The notes under the pieces are model-generated. The model was not told where the DNA came from, did not search any database, and was given only the letters and a program-made list of their open reading frames with translations. The translations under genes were made by a program, and so were the position numbers. From NCBI RefSeq assembly GCF_029227915.1, contig NC_079876.1, forward strand, positions 32,655,828-32,719,827: DNA of 64,000 nucleotides. The letters run 5' to 3'. Source of the stretch: Hydractinia symbiolongicarpus. Its lineage: Eukaryota; Cnidaria; Hydrozoa; Anthoathecata; Hydractiniidae. Positions 21,752 to 33,369 of this stretch are shown in pieces. The first letter of the stretch is position 1; each line of letters opens with the position of its first letter.

Positions 21752-22500
21752 AGGCATGCACTGCAGTTATGCTTTTATGGAGCTTTTATGGAAAGCTTTT
21801 CTTGCTTCTAATGTATTTAACCTGAAATCACAAAATACGAAAATATTACAGGTAATCCAAACTCCAATAGTTCAATAATTTTGGATGTTTAATTTTAAGA
21901 CAAATTTTAAAATTTTAGTATAAATATAGGTTTCTGTTATGGCATGCTTAAAATTTTAGCATGAACGAGAAGGAAAGGAATATAATAACGTAAAATAACA
22001 AACTAAAGTCCCCAAAGGAAACTTTATTCTGCAACTCAATAGTGTCAACGGTGTGGCATTAAAGCATCTTGTAGCATGCCTGTCAAAATGAAATCGTCAC
22101 AACAAAATTCGGGAAACAATGTTATGGGAAAATTAAGGAATACGATAAGGTGTTTTTTTTTACCCTGTCTTTTTGTTAAAACGTTTGTTGCTGCGGATTG
22201 TAAGACAGAATACAATGAAACAATATGCGTAGACAGAAATAATAATAAAAAAATACATGCTAAACATATAACAAGTTGTAAAAATGTTATTGTTTTACAA
22301 CAACGTTGCAGATGCGAAGACATTTAATACTAAGAATAATATGCTACAACAAGATGCCGTTTTTGTCTGGTGTAGGCATCTACTTGACTTCTTCTTTAGA
22401 TGATAAATATTGATGTTCGGAATCACTCTCTGGCATGCGGGTTGTAATCTTTGATTTTTTGCTAACTAAGAAGAACAGTGGGATGAATAATTTAGTGTTT
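21752..22500. other. flank of the RAG1-N insertion; no clear gene
   Basis: The first bases continue the minus-strand frame ALRTPYVW of the interrupted flank. Beyond that I see only a short plus-strand ORF at 22076, listed separately. 21860-22030 is AT-rich. Confidence 0.35.
22076..22327 (+). CDS. hypothetical small secreted cysteine-bearing peptide
   Basis: This short ORF encodes 83 residues, or about 67 from the internal Met in VMGKLRN. A hydrophobic stretch (RCFFLPCLFVKTFVAA) is followed by DCKTEYNETICVDRN and a C-terminal part with three more cysteines ending CRCEDI. The layout, signal-like segment then five cysteines, suits a small secreted peptide. I recognise no family and see no introns or neighbours that support expression. 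An odd cysteine count and the repeat-rich setting argue for caution; it may be chance. Confidence 0.2.
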   Translation: MPVKMKSSQQNSGNNVMGKLRNTIRCFFLPCLFVKTFVAADCKTEYNETICVDRNNNKKIHAKHITSCKNVIVLQQRCRCEDI

Positions 22501-22504
22501 TATG

Positions 22505-22720
22505 CAAAATCATCAGCCGTTATTAGACAAGTTATATAACAACAGGAATGAAAGGAATGTCTAGTTCCTGTGGAAAACTGTTCGTTGACCTCTTTTGAGG
22601 TGATTCTGTTAGACATTTTGGAGCCTTGGTTCCGGAATATTGGCCGAAACCCTTTTACAGAAGTTTTGTTCATACGTGACAATTACCTCCTTGGAAAAAG
22701 GAAGAATGGTATTATTTTGG
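22505..22720 (+). repeat. USP-LINE 3' tail fragment
   Basis: CCGTTATTAGACAAGTTATA, then GAATGTCTAGTTCCTG, then GAAACCCTTTTACAGAAG and AATTACCTCCTTGGAAAAAG parallel 2690-2880. This is a solo 3' tail without coding sequence. Confidence 0.55.
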
Positions 22721-22759
22721 AAGCACATTTTTCTTTCTACAAACTGACCCTATTCCTTT

Positions 22760-23473
22760 ATTGAAGTCTTCAAAAAGCGTCAACAATATTACGGCAATAT
22801 GCCCATGTAAGAGATAATCTTGTAGGGCGTTTTTTTAATAAATATAAATTTTTGGTAGAGTAGCCAAATAAAAGAAAAAAGAAAACTGTTTATTCTTCGG
22901 AAGATTTTTAATTTAATTTTCTTCTTTTGTGACTGGACGTTGTCGAAGGATTTGAGTGCCTACGTTTCCGGCATTTGTGGCGTCCTATCAGGTGACAAAG
23001 CCTTTTTCCCTAACGGCATGAGAGCCAACAACATTCCAGTTTCTTTGTACGTTTCCCATGTTGTGACGATCCTTCTAAATGAAAATCAGTCATAATACAT
23101 ATAAAATGTACAGTGCAAACATGATGCAAGGAATGTTCCGAACTTATATTAGTTGCTTTAGGGAGGTACCTCCTCCTTGCTTTATACATATATGATTTGC
23201 CGCTTTCGGCAAAAAATGCACTACTGGTTTATATTTAAGATTGTTTGATTGCTGAAATTAAACTAAAATTTAATTGTTCTTTCTATGTTTATTTTTAAAG
23301 AAGCCAACTCCTCTGCAAATTTTTCACTTTTCTCTTTCTCCAACATAGAAAATTAAAATTAACAAAGTAAATTAATGCTGCTTTTAGAACTAAAACATTA
23401 TACTCAAATTTGTTTGTAAGGAATTTATAAGGCCTAAATGCTGATTTTATGACTAAATCTTGTGGGTGCGTAA
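22760..23473. other. AT-rich DNA, no gene recognised
   Basis: No exon or TIR is supported. The stretch ends at the proposed Helitron 3' end. Confidence 0.35.
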
Positions 23474-23505
23474 CTAATGCGATGTTAAAGTGGAAAAATC
23501 CACTG
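23474..23505 (-). other. candidate Helitron 3' hairpin terminus
   Basis: Minus strand: GTGGATTTTTCCAC is a perfect 5-bp stem with a TTTT loop, followed 16 bases on by CATTAG and a host T. The hairpin is shared exactly with 52095-52108 and 61418-61431. Confidence 0.5.
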
Positions 23506-24007
23506 AGACAGCATAAAAATGAAGAAGAATTTAGATTTGAATTTTAATGACGTCAGCAACTCATGCACAAAAAAATTTAGGGCTTGTTTTCACAATGTCT
23601 CTATTGTGTAAAATTTAAAGCGCTGATTAAGAAAATGTGTATGATCATTCTTTTGAAAAAAACAATACATTATTCAAGGTAACAATTTTAATGAAAAAAA
23701 CAACAACTTGACATTAGGTAAGTAACAATATTTTTTAACATATTATAACTACAATTACATTAAATTTTGTCAAAAATGATTGAGGATTTTTGTTTTTCAT
23801 TGCCTAAGCGTAAAGTAAATTTTAAATATTTTCTAGTTGGCATTGCGTGGGGCGCATTTATTTATTTTTGTAAAATGTTATTTACATTTTCTCAATTTTT
23901 CCAAATGAGATTGTCTTCTTGTAATGAAGAAAATACAGTATGGATATGCCTTTTAGTTGTATGACTCGGGAAGACAAATAGATAAATAAATCAAGCATAA
24001 TTTTAAA

Positions 24008-24358
24008 TGCCAAAAAAATTCTGTTACCAGTTTTTTAAACGGTTAAGTACACTGTTTTCCTATTAAAAAATTATAATTTTTATTAACTGCAAATATCAAA
24101 TATAAAAACTGATTAAATAAATAAATTAATAACTGCAAATATTAAATATAAAAACTGATTAAATAGATAAATTAATTAATAAATTATTATATGGATTATA
24201 TATATACAACAAACAAACAAACAAAAAAATATTATAATCGGAGAAATACCTTTCCAAAACTGGTAACAGTATTAACAGATGAATTGTTGCTGGAATGCTG
24301 GTATCAATACAGGTAGATATTACCAGTTAATGGTAATGTATTTCCCCGATTTCACAGT
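24008..24358. mobile_element. MITE-like inverted-repeat element(s)
   Basis: AATCGGAGAAATACC near 24236 is inverted as GTATTTCCCCGATT at 24341-24354, and AAACTGGTAACAGT near 24257 is inverted at 24317-24325 (TTACCAGTT). A further inverted CTGTTACCAGTTTT lies at 24021. The arms could fold a ~120-bp hairpin. Boundaries are not fixed and no duplication is assigned. Confidence 0.4.
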
Positions 24359-24599
24359 GGGCAGAAAATGTAATGTTTGTACTTTTTTGTGTGTCTTTAA
24401 TTTGTTTTTTTTTTGATTTTTTAAACGTTTTTTGGGGGTACCCAATTGTACCCCTCATGGTCTTGGTCACCGTTTTTTTTCCAGCATTTATATGCTCTTT
24501 TTGTTTCGGACCCAGGGTGACTTTTTCTGTATTCCACAAAGGCTTTGAAAGTAAAGTCAGATTGTAAAATGCGAGGAAAATGGCAAAACAATTACTTTT

Positions 24600-25204
24600 A
24601 TTAATAATTGTAGTTATTAAATACGCATCACTTTTATAACATACTTACTGTCACGACTGGGTTCATCCTCCCCATTTTTGGTAATGTTACGAACACAACT
24701 CTCTGTGTTATCTTTGTTATCTGATACTAAAATGTAAATATGTAAATAAATTAAAAACCAATATATATAACTTAAAATCAGAGATAAAAACACGATGGTG
24801 TTTATAATAATTATTTGCCGTTTTCTTATTATTTTCTTTATTATTTTCTTTAGGCTCTGGTAAAATCAAAAAGAATAGAAAGTAATGCATAGAATATTAT
24901 AAAAGGTGTTAATATTGGCGCTGTTTATGAAGCAAACTTTTTATATTTTTTACACCCTTACACCTCAAGATAATAAAATTATTTATATATTATATAAAAA
25001 CGAGTTAAAAATTATATAAAAACGAGTTAAAAATTTATCGTGAAGATGATGTAGACTAAAAAGATTCGAGAAGGAGATAGCTGCGAGAACGAAAAAGAGA
25101 GGACTGTTGGGGACTTGATGCCTAATGTGTGCCAGCTATTAGAACAAACAAACAACAAAAATAAATATTGAAACAACAAACAATTTAAAAAAAACACTAT
25201 AATA
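24600..25204. other. AT-rich filler inside the Helitron span
   Basis: A short direct repeat (ATATAAAAACGAGTTAAAAATT twice near 24990-25030) and a TTATTTTCTTTATTATTTTC run near 24827 are visible. No gene. Confidence 0.35.
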
Positions 25205-25830
25205 ACTAAAACAGAATGTCAAAGCCTGGCTTCGTCACATGCGAAGCTGAAGTCATCAGCTGGCTCCACGTTAACCTTCACAGAACGACTACCCCTCAGA
25301 CACAACAAAGCAGAACGCATTATTACAAAACTTAATTTACATCTTATCCATGACATTATTCGTTCATACTTTTGTCCCGTCTTGTTAGCAATCTTTTCAG
25401 CGAGATGTTTGTGAAATATGGTACCTTCTTGACTCATACCTCCATTAATGGAAAAAACAAGTGAAGTGAATGAGCCATGTTCAAGGTTGATGACGCGGTC
25501 GTTATATTTCCTCTTCTTTCCGCTCTCGTGATATATTGCTGCTACTGGAATGTTCGCTTGTGAGTTGGAGTTGACATTGGTAATTCGAACGTCGAAATAA
25601 GCGGATTGTCCCGGACGCCAAAAACTATATCTAGTCGGGCTTCATCATTTTCAACCGGTTGTAGTTTCGGTTCAATTTCAACGTCATTGCATGCCATTTT
25701 AAGAAGGTTTGCCTCAAAATCTCTTACGTTGTCGTGACGAATAGAAACAAATCCCCCCTTTTTGCAGTTCATGGCATGATTCGTATCGAATGGTTGTCCA
25801 CATGCACACTTTGATGGTAAGTTCACGAAA
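25205..25830 (-). pseudogene. LINE restriction-like endonuclease fragment
   Basis: Minus-strand frame 1 (25826-25542) has KCACGQPFDTNHAMNCKKGG, RHDNVRDFEA, then EARLDIVFG and STFELPM, a zinc-knuckle-like C-x-C...H...C followed by a PD-(D/E)XK-like D...E core. After one frameshift, frame 2 (25437-25219) continues with MSQEGTIFHKHLAEKIA and IRCKLSFVIMRSALLCLRGS, the usual downstream block of this retroelement C-terminus. It is a different LINE family from the USP elements. No RT is present, so it is a 5'-truncated or captured piece lying within the Helitron span. Confidence 0.6.
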
Positions 25831-25859
25831 ATTTAGGAAACATTTTCACAAATCAACCT

Positions 25860-27220
25860 TAAATTAAAAAAATATTTAGATTGAAGCCAAACAAAATGGG
25901 GTAAGAAGAAGTTACCTTGAGAATTTAACAGTAGACGTTTTATCTATATCCATTCCCGTTTTTATTATTGTTATTATTAGTATTATTTTTCTATGACACC
26001 TATAAGTAGAAGTTGAGAATATAGAGTTTTAAAAATAAACATAAAGAATAAAACAAACTATATATTGAAAAATATGAAGAAAAAATAGTAGCTATCAGAA
26101 TAGGTTAAGAGTTATATATAATATTTATTAGAATAATGGGACCAACAAACAACGCACTTCCGCTTACGTAAAGTTAAAATCATATTTTATCTTTATTTAC
26201 ACAAACTAAAACTACATTTAGTTTGAAAAAAAATGTGATTTTTATATTTTCATAGTGACATGTTTAGTATGAAACAGTGGAAACTTTTAAATGGTTAAAT
26301 CACTTTAACATGCCACTGCTCCGACTTTTAGTTTGTGAATTTTTTTAGGATAGAAATAATTCACGTAACGAATCACGCCACGGGAAGGCAAGCCATGGGA
26401 CTTTGTGCTTCATCTAAAAAGAAAAAACTGCAAGTGTTAGAAAAGCATAATTAAATAATATGACAACAAATTAAGGAAACTGAAGAAGAAATGCTTACAA
26501 TCACAAAACTGAAAAGTAAAAATATGAACACTTGGCAAAACTCCTCTAAATCTATTTTGTTAAGGCAAAAAGTTGGAAGACATTTCTTACGAATCGAAAA
26601 AAAAATTAACTATAAACTTCCAAGTAAAAAATAAAACTATGAAATAAAAAATATATACTACTCTTAAATTCAATCATGCCGGAAAAAAATACATTAAGTA
26701 TTATTAAAATATTTACAAAAAAATACTATAGATTTGGTCATATATTGTCAACATTGTATCAGAAGAGTATAGGCTTTGTGTTTACAATGCATAAAAATTC
26801 CTAAAAATCACATTTTAAATCATTTAATAACTTAGAGAAGATAAAATTAATGAAAAGAGAAATTAGGTAGAATTGATGGATTTTAAATATATTGATAATA
26901 AAGGTGGAAATTGCCGGAGTCTATATATATTTTTTTAGAAGATAACGAAAATATACCTAATATCATTTCTTTCAAAAAAAGTATATCGTAATTAAAGGAG
27001 AAACATATAGCTAAGTAAATGACACTTCAAAAGAATGTTTATACTGATCGTTCTCATGTCCCTGTACAGTAGGACTGACAGACGCACATATAGTGTACAA
27101 TAGCACGACACACCTATAACGTCCACGTCAGCAAGGTTGTACATAACATGTGGACATATAGGCGATAAAAGTGTGCTGAAAAATGTAATATATACATGCT
27201 CTCATCCAATGGTGAGAAAA
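25860..27220. other. AT-rich DNA between LINE fragment and Helitron helicase
   Basis: No coding exon is recognisable. The stretch is rich in A-runs and T-runs with scattered ATATA motifs; it could be Helitron 3' sequence or later insertions. Confidence 0.35.
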
Positions 27221-27226
27221 ATATTC

Positions 27227-30200
27227 TCAATTCAGAATTTGGCTATAAACCACATTTTGGGTATAACATTTCCCATCAATGCATCCGAAGGTGGGAACAA
27301 TGCTAACTTTAACATCTTTAAATGCTCTTGCTCTAGAAAAAGCAACATATAACTGGCCATGAGAAAAACATGGCCTGCGCAACAATATACCAACTTTTTC
27401 AAAAGTTTGACCTTGTGCCTTGTTTATTGTCATAGCATGAGAGAAGCTTAGTGGAAACTGTCTACGACGCAAAAAAAAGGCATACCTGTATCCGACGGTG
27501 CAAGTTGCACCCTTGGAATAAGTACTCGATCACCAATAGCATTCCCAGTAAGTACTTCAGCATCGATACAGTTGTCATGAAGACGTCTTACAATAAGGCG
27601 AGTGCCATTACATAAACCTTATTTATGTTTATGTTTCTTAATAACATAACAATAGCACCGGATTTTAATTTAGGACAATGAGGAGGCATACCTGAGGGTG
27701 TGATACTATTTAAAAATTCCACCGGATATTGATTCCGTTCCTCCTCATCATCACACACAACATCATATGCACTGTAGTAAATCTTTTCTTCACCTGGCAA
27801 TAACGCAAGCACCAGATCATTAATGAGAAGTGAATCATCATTTGTAGGTGTTAGTATTACATATGATGCCATATTTTCGGGGTGAAAATCCATAAACAAA
27901 GTATCAACAATACTTTGATTTTGTTGTAAAACACAATTGCGTGGCACCTCAATGCACCTTGGAATGGTGCTTGTTCACGAACAGGTAAAACACCTTTCCC
28001 AAGTTTGCAGAGGCCATGCAGCAAGTTCTTGTTCTCCTGGCCTCGTTCTCATGTTGCGAGTCAATCCAAATTCTGTTACCAAATGCCATAGTGGAGAACT
28101 TTTTAAGCACATGTCAACAATCCCAGTTGGTTTTCCTTTTCTGACAAAAGGCAATAACTGTGAATAATCACCACCTAAAAGAACAACTTTACCTCCAATT
28201 TGAAGTTCGTTATTGCAAATGTCTTTAAGAAGACGGTCTATCGCATAGAAAGCATGCTTAGGAATCATGGAAGATTCATCAAGTAGAAAGAGATTTTTTG
28301 TCGTAGCTCTGCAGCATAAGCAGACACTGGACTTATGTTGCATGTACTGTTTTCTAAAATAGGAACTTGTAATCGAAACAGTTTATGTATTGTGGTACCG
28401 TTTTTCAAAACAGTTGCTGCTATACCAGTAAATACAGCAGTTCCAACATGAAAACCTGAAAGTTCAGAAATAAGGTAATTATAAGTAAAGGTTTTACCAC
28501 TGCCACCAGCACCTTCTAAATAAAACAGACGGTTGTTTTGGGCTGTATTGTAAGCAACATTTACAACAGCCTCTGAAACAGCATTAGCCAGTCCTGTCTG
28601 TTCTTCAGTAAGTTGAACCCTCAGTTGAGAAACTCTTTCAGCCTCCATAGCTACGTCAATGTTTTCAGCTAGAGGTATTTCATCTAAATTTGGAAGATTA
28701 TAATCAGTAAGAGATTTACCAAATTGTCTAAGTGCAGAATGAATGTCTTGAAGCACCCTGTACTGGGAATTCATTCATTTGGCGAAGATAATCCTTGCAC
28801 ATAGCATCCTTGTATCTTGTCCACAAAGTATAAGGATCAGAATGTTCACAGTGGATAAGTATTACTGCAAACAGTTGTCTCAATTGTCGAGGCATCTGAA
28901 AGTTTACAGCCTCCTGCGAAGTGTTGTTCCATTCAGTATCATCTTGCAGGTGTCCACGCAATAAACAGGTTTCGCGAAATGTTTCAGTGACATTACCATC
29001 CACAGTTTTTAAATCTTCAAAAGATGTTACACCATGTATATGCAATAATAGCATACGTAAATAAAAAAGCTCACCTGCGCGAGGACTCACACTATTCATT
29101 CTGGAAACAATTTTAAAGTTTAAGTTTTGCCTGGGTGTCCAAACTTTCCTGGCATTAATGAAAACAAAACAAAGAGGAATTTCTAGATAAAAATATTGGC
29201 GAGCATTGCGATTCTGTGCATTTAGCACAAACCAAGCTGTTAATTTAGTGGCTTGATTTGCAGCTCTGCGTACAGCTTCTTCAGCCTGGCCTTGCTGAAA
29301 ATAAACAATGTGGTTATTAGGCAAGTGCACTGGCAGTCTATGGACAACATGAGATTGCTGATGCATTTTAAATTCAAAAAGACGCCATTCTGCTTCTGGC
29401 GCACTGACATACCTAGCGTCCAAAAATGTCTGTAACTCATCGTGATCAATACGTTCATTGATCTTAATGTTGGCACAATCATGACCTTTATAAATATATT
29501 TATACGGGTATTTTACAGATTTAACAGACATGCAAGCATCTAAGTTTATATGTGCATTGTATTTCTTGGAGAGCCATGGATTGTAGGGAACAACCCATCG
29601 ATTATCTACATCAACATTATTGACACTGATATGTATTCCATTATTGCGACGTCTATACAATGGATATACATCTACGTCAGCAACAGTAGACACTAAAAGT
29701 TTTTTGTGCAAACACCATCCTCAATACATCTGGAATTAGGATTCAGATAGCCACATGATCCATGATTCATACATGACCGAATAATTTCAAACAGCTCAGG
29801 TTGTTCCTGTTGATTAGGAATTTCGGCTGAAATAACACTGTCTATGTCATCTGCATCCGGAACTTTATCATTGGGATCTAAATGAAGTAACAAATGACAA
29901 TGAGGTAAACCCCTCTTTTGAAATTCTATAACATAAAAATGTGATACAGTTTTACCTAAAACACCCCTTTCAGTAACATCTTTTAGGAGTTCATTTAGTT
30001 TCAATTTAAAAACTCGAGAAACTAAATCAGGTCGATCATGTGCATGTTGGCCTGCAAACAAATTTTCTGTAATTTCGCACCATTTTCGATTGCAGGTAAA
30101 CGTCAGAAAAAAATTTATTAATGACAGCCATAGCATCTTGATAGTTTTGAGCCATGGGACGTGGACTTCCTTGAAAACTTGAAGGAAGAACAACAATATG

Positions 30201-31440
30201 TCCAGTTTGAAGGCCTCGCTCTTCAGCTCGTGCATTCAAGTGGTCAGCTAAACCTTCATAACTGTCAACACGCAGGTTTGTTTGATTTGCTCGAATGTAG
30301 TTTAAGTTGTTACCCTCAACTTTAACATAAGAATCGACACAATACTGTTGAAATAATTTCTTTCCATAATGAATCAGACTAAACCGAACAGCTACACGGT
30401 AAGTATAATACTGCAACATTGTAGTAGTATTTCCAGAACGGGTTGCACGCTCAGCAACGTATCCCATAAAACCAACCTGGTTCACCCCTTGGAAAAAATT
30501 GAGGATAAACCATTGGCTCTAAATTTGCAGATAACGTAGAAATATTTTGCAAATTGTCTCCACGTGGGTAGGTAACAATATCTATGTTTCTAGGAGGAGC
30601 TCCATCTTGGCCAACAAAAACTGCGGCTACTTCTTCATGATGTGGCAAGTTGTATCGTCTTCGATCACTGCCAACTCTCATGCACATGCGTACTTCTGAT
30701 GGGACACGGTTTTCAGCTGCTGCCTGAGCTATTTCATCAGCTTCCACTTCAGCCATGTAACTGTATGCAGCTGTAAAAGGGCTAACATTGTTCGTTACAT
30801 CTTCAACAGTTTGCATCACGTCTTCTCTACGGCCATTATTTTCAGGACGTGCCATTCTCTCATTGAGTGCTCTACCTGCCTCATCAATATAAAGTTGGTT
30901 AGAAACAGAAGTTTGACCCTCAGGAGGGTGAAAACCCCCACTACGATGCCATATTTGACCGCATATACGAAAGCATGGTGGTCCGTGGCCAGGAGGAGGC
31001 TAAAGATTTGCTCCAAATGAAGCAAACGAAACTGCACTATTATACTTACGTATATTGGCTTGAAAGTTCCTTGCCTGACCAGTATCACTATTTGTTAACA
31101 GTTGCTTTAGCTGTTCAGGGTAAGGAGACAAATTATCAAGCGCGACTTTGCCGTTATGACAGCATTTTAAACACTCTTCATTGTCAAACTTAACAGCTTG
31201 ACAATACTCACAATTTTTATCCATAGCACCTAAATGATAAACATTAGGCAAAACATGTTGACGTGCAACATTATAATATTGGGCATTTCTGCGAACATAA
31301 AGAGCAGCATGTCTTTGGATATCAACTTGCTTTCTATTTATGACCTGCTAAGCGGATTCTGCATTACGCCTAGCAGTTTGTCTAACAGTGTCATTATGCC
31401 GTTTATTATTGGCCTGATCAGTCGATTCCAATCGACGTAA
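27227..31440 (-). pseudogene. Helitron Rep-helicase (RepHel)
   Basis: The minus-strand frame begins near 31440 (arginine-rich lead, then HLGAMDKNC, CCHNGKVAL, FQANIRKYNSAV). The HUH nuclease part has KRGLPHCHLLLHLD (H-x-H) and VKYPYKYIYKGHD (catalytic Tyr, YxxK). The Pif1-like helicase has LEGAGGSGKT (Walker A, ~28520), LFLLDESSM (Walker B), VVLLGGDYSQLLP, KSGAIVMLLRN, and a C-terminal HAMTINKAQGQTFEK with YVAFSRA. The protein would nick, unwind and strand-transfer the element by rolling-circle replication. At least one stop near 31340 and frame changes near 30470, 30090, 29710, 28300, 27960 and 27600 inactivate this copy. Confidence 0.85.
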
Positions 31441-31564
31441 AGATGCGACACATCTTATTTGTAAAAGAACAGTTCCATGTATAATTACACACTTTTTTAA
31501 GTTGTAGCTAGTTATGTTTTATAATATAACTAATAACGGCTAGCTAGCAGGGTTCTCTGAATAA

Positions 31565-31641
31565 AAGTAGTAGTAGTAGCAGTAGTAGTAGTAGTAGTAG
31601 TAGTAGTAGCAGTAGTAGCAGTAGTAGTAGTAGTAGTAGTG
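31565..31641. repeat. (AGT)n microsatellite
   Basis: About 25 AGT units with interspersed AGC units lie in the 5' non-coding part of the Helitron, between the Rep start and the 5' terminus. Confidence 0.9.
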
Positions 31642-32520
31642 CAGTAGCTGAAAGCTTAAACTCTCTCAATAAAGGCTATAAAAAAAGGAAACTTCAGTTA
31701 AAGCAGTCTAGTGACAGGCAAATAGATATGGATGTCGGTGAGTATTGATGTTTAGAAGCTATTTTCTGTATAATCGTTACTCCAAGGTATAACATAATTT
31801 GCTTGAACAACTACAAAATTGATTGTTCCCACATCTTTGTACAGCATTTTAAATAATTAAACACGCATATTAGTTACGCAGTTGAAGATACTGTAATTTA
31901 TGCAAAATTTCTAAACAAACAGGTTAGCTTTGTTGTTGTATTATCTATATAAACAAAACGGAAAACGAAAGCATAAGATTCCCCTTTTTTTTTGCACGAA
32001 GTTTATTTAACGAACTACTTTGATTTATACAGAAACTTCTTAATATGGTAAAAAGTAAGACTTTAGGAATACACATCACTTGATAGCAATGCTCAGTAAA
32101 CTATTAGCTAAATTGGTTTTCTGCATTTTTTAAAAACACTTTCAGCAGCTTTATAATTTAAAAACAAAAACTTTACCTGTAAATTCCTCCTTCTTACTTA
32201 ACATAAAATGTTTATGTATTTTTTATCTTTATCTTTAAACGATCCTAATTTTTCTTCGCTTTTTTTAAGTTAGCCTTTTGTCGCGAGATTTTTAAAAACA
32301 ATTTTCTGTTTGTTTGTTTTTACACCAAGGAAACTTTCTATTCGAATGCCGTCCTGTTTGAAAGTACGAATCTGAGCGAACTATATTGCTTATTTTCTAT
32401 CACGTGGTTTATGACGGTTGTGCGACAAATGTAAGCAAAACAAATTAACTCGACAAACTCGCGCACTCGGTTGTTAAAAATATCGTATTTGCAAAAGTCA
32501 CAGACAGAAGCTCTGTATTA
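31642..32520. other. Helitron 5' non-coding region
   Basis: AT-rich with no exon; it would hold the element's promoter, but I cannot point to one. Confidence 0.4.
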
Positions 32521-32529
32521 TTATATAGA
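32515..32529 (-). other. Helitron 5' terminus
   Basis: Minus strand TCTATATAATAATAC preceded by host A. The same 15 bases begin the non-autonomous Helitron at 49699, also after an A. Confidence 0.65.
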
Positions 32530-32987
32530 TAATTTTATATTTTGCAGTTAAAACAGAGGTAAATAACTTTTTTCTTTACCTTTCCTTTGCCTTTTTCTTT
32601 TATGGTAGTTTAAAGGCAGACATCCAGTGTACGTACCGCGATATTCCGATTTAATTCTTGGCATATTATAATAAAAATGTATAGACAAAATACTTTTTCA
32701 TATGATTACACCTAACCCCCAACACCGAACTTCGCTTTTTGAACTATAAAACGTCATACTTCAAACTCGACCCAGCCTTCGTAAAAATGTCAATATACGG
32801 AGGTGTCTTTACGCATGTTTAACACAGATTATTTCAGAGATTTCACTTGAAAAGAATTATGGTATCCGTTTGTTTTTTTATGACTATTGTTTATAAAAAT
32901 ATAATTTTTAACCAAACTTCCCCTTTAAAAAAACAAGCCCTTTTTAATTCCTGTTTCTCATAAAACTGTGTACTCGTAACATTCAAA

Positions 32988-33362
32988 TCATGTTAGAAAA
33001 TTTTTTGTAACGAAAAATAGTAAAATTACCCTGGATCCACCCGTCTTGAACTCGATACTTTGGTTTGGAAGATTTGATTGTGCCATTTTATGTTTTATTA
33101 CAGTAAGGTCAGTGTCTTCTGACTCTCTTGAAATCTTTTCTCTTTCGTTGATTGGAAACGTTTGGTTGGGGCATAGTCTGTCACATTTCTTTTCACAGCT
33201 TAGCTGTAAGCAGCTAACCATATCTTCATGTGAACGAAAAGGCAAGACCATTCCCACTTTAACTACGCGGAAGCAGCTGGGACATATTGTGTGGGACTGT
33301 TTTTTGCCCTCAAAACGTTTTACCACGAAAATTAAGCAGAAACTCTGCTGAAATAATAACAC
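32988..33362 (-). pseudogene. second RAG1-N/RING-type transposon fragment
   Basis: The minus-strand frame ends with IKHKMAQSNLPNQSIEF then KTGGSR at a GT donor (near 33026). This matches IKTKMAKSTLPNSGIEF and MTGGSR at the exon 1 border of the gene at 16900. Upstream, ICPSCFRVV and scattered Cys/His resemble its RING. The divergence shows a different family. No RAG1-like N-terminus and no downstream exons are visible on the lower-coordinate side, where the Helitron 5' end lies within 500 bp. It is a fragment of one exon. Confidence 0.6.
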
Positions 33363-33369
33363 TAGCCTG

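Larger units (their letters stand above)
23474..32529 (-). mobile_element. autonomous-type Helitron, degenerate
   Basis: The 5' end on the minus strand is A|TCTATATAATAATAC at 32529, identical in its first 15 bases to a second Helitron end at 49699. The Rep-helicase frame covers 31440-27227. The proposed 3' end is the hairpin GTGGATTTTTCCAC (23503-23490) followed by a terminal TTAG|T at 23474; the same hairpin precedes CTAG|T at 52121. TTAG departs from the usual CTRR, so the 3' end is less certain, and about 3.7 kb between helicase and 3' end contains foreign material (a LINE endonuclease fragment and a MITE). Confidence 0.6.

Noticed and set aside
24327-24539. 70-residue lysine-rich minus-strand ORF
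   Set aside because: Arises from T-rich DNA at the MITE edge; no motif.
31565-31641. CRISPR-like array
   Set aside because: A simple AGT microsatellite without spacers, in a eukaryotic genome.
33046-33351. Plus-strand ORF opposite the RAG1-N/RING fragment
   Set aside because: Antisense shadow; the minus-strand translation matches the gene at 16900.
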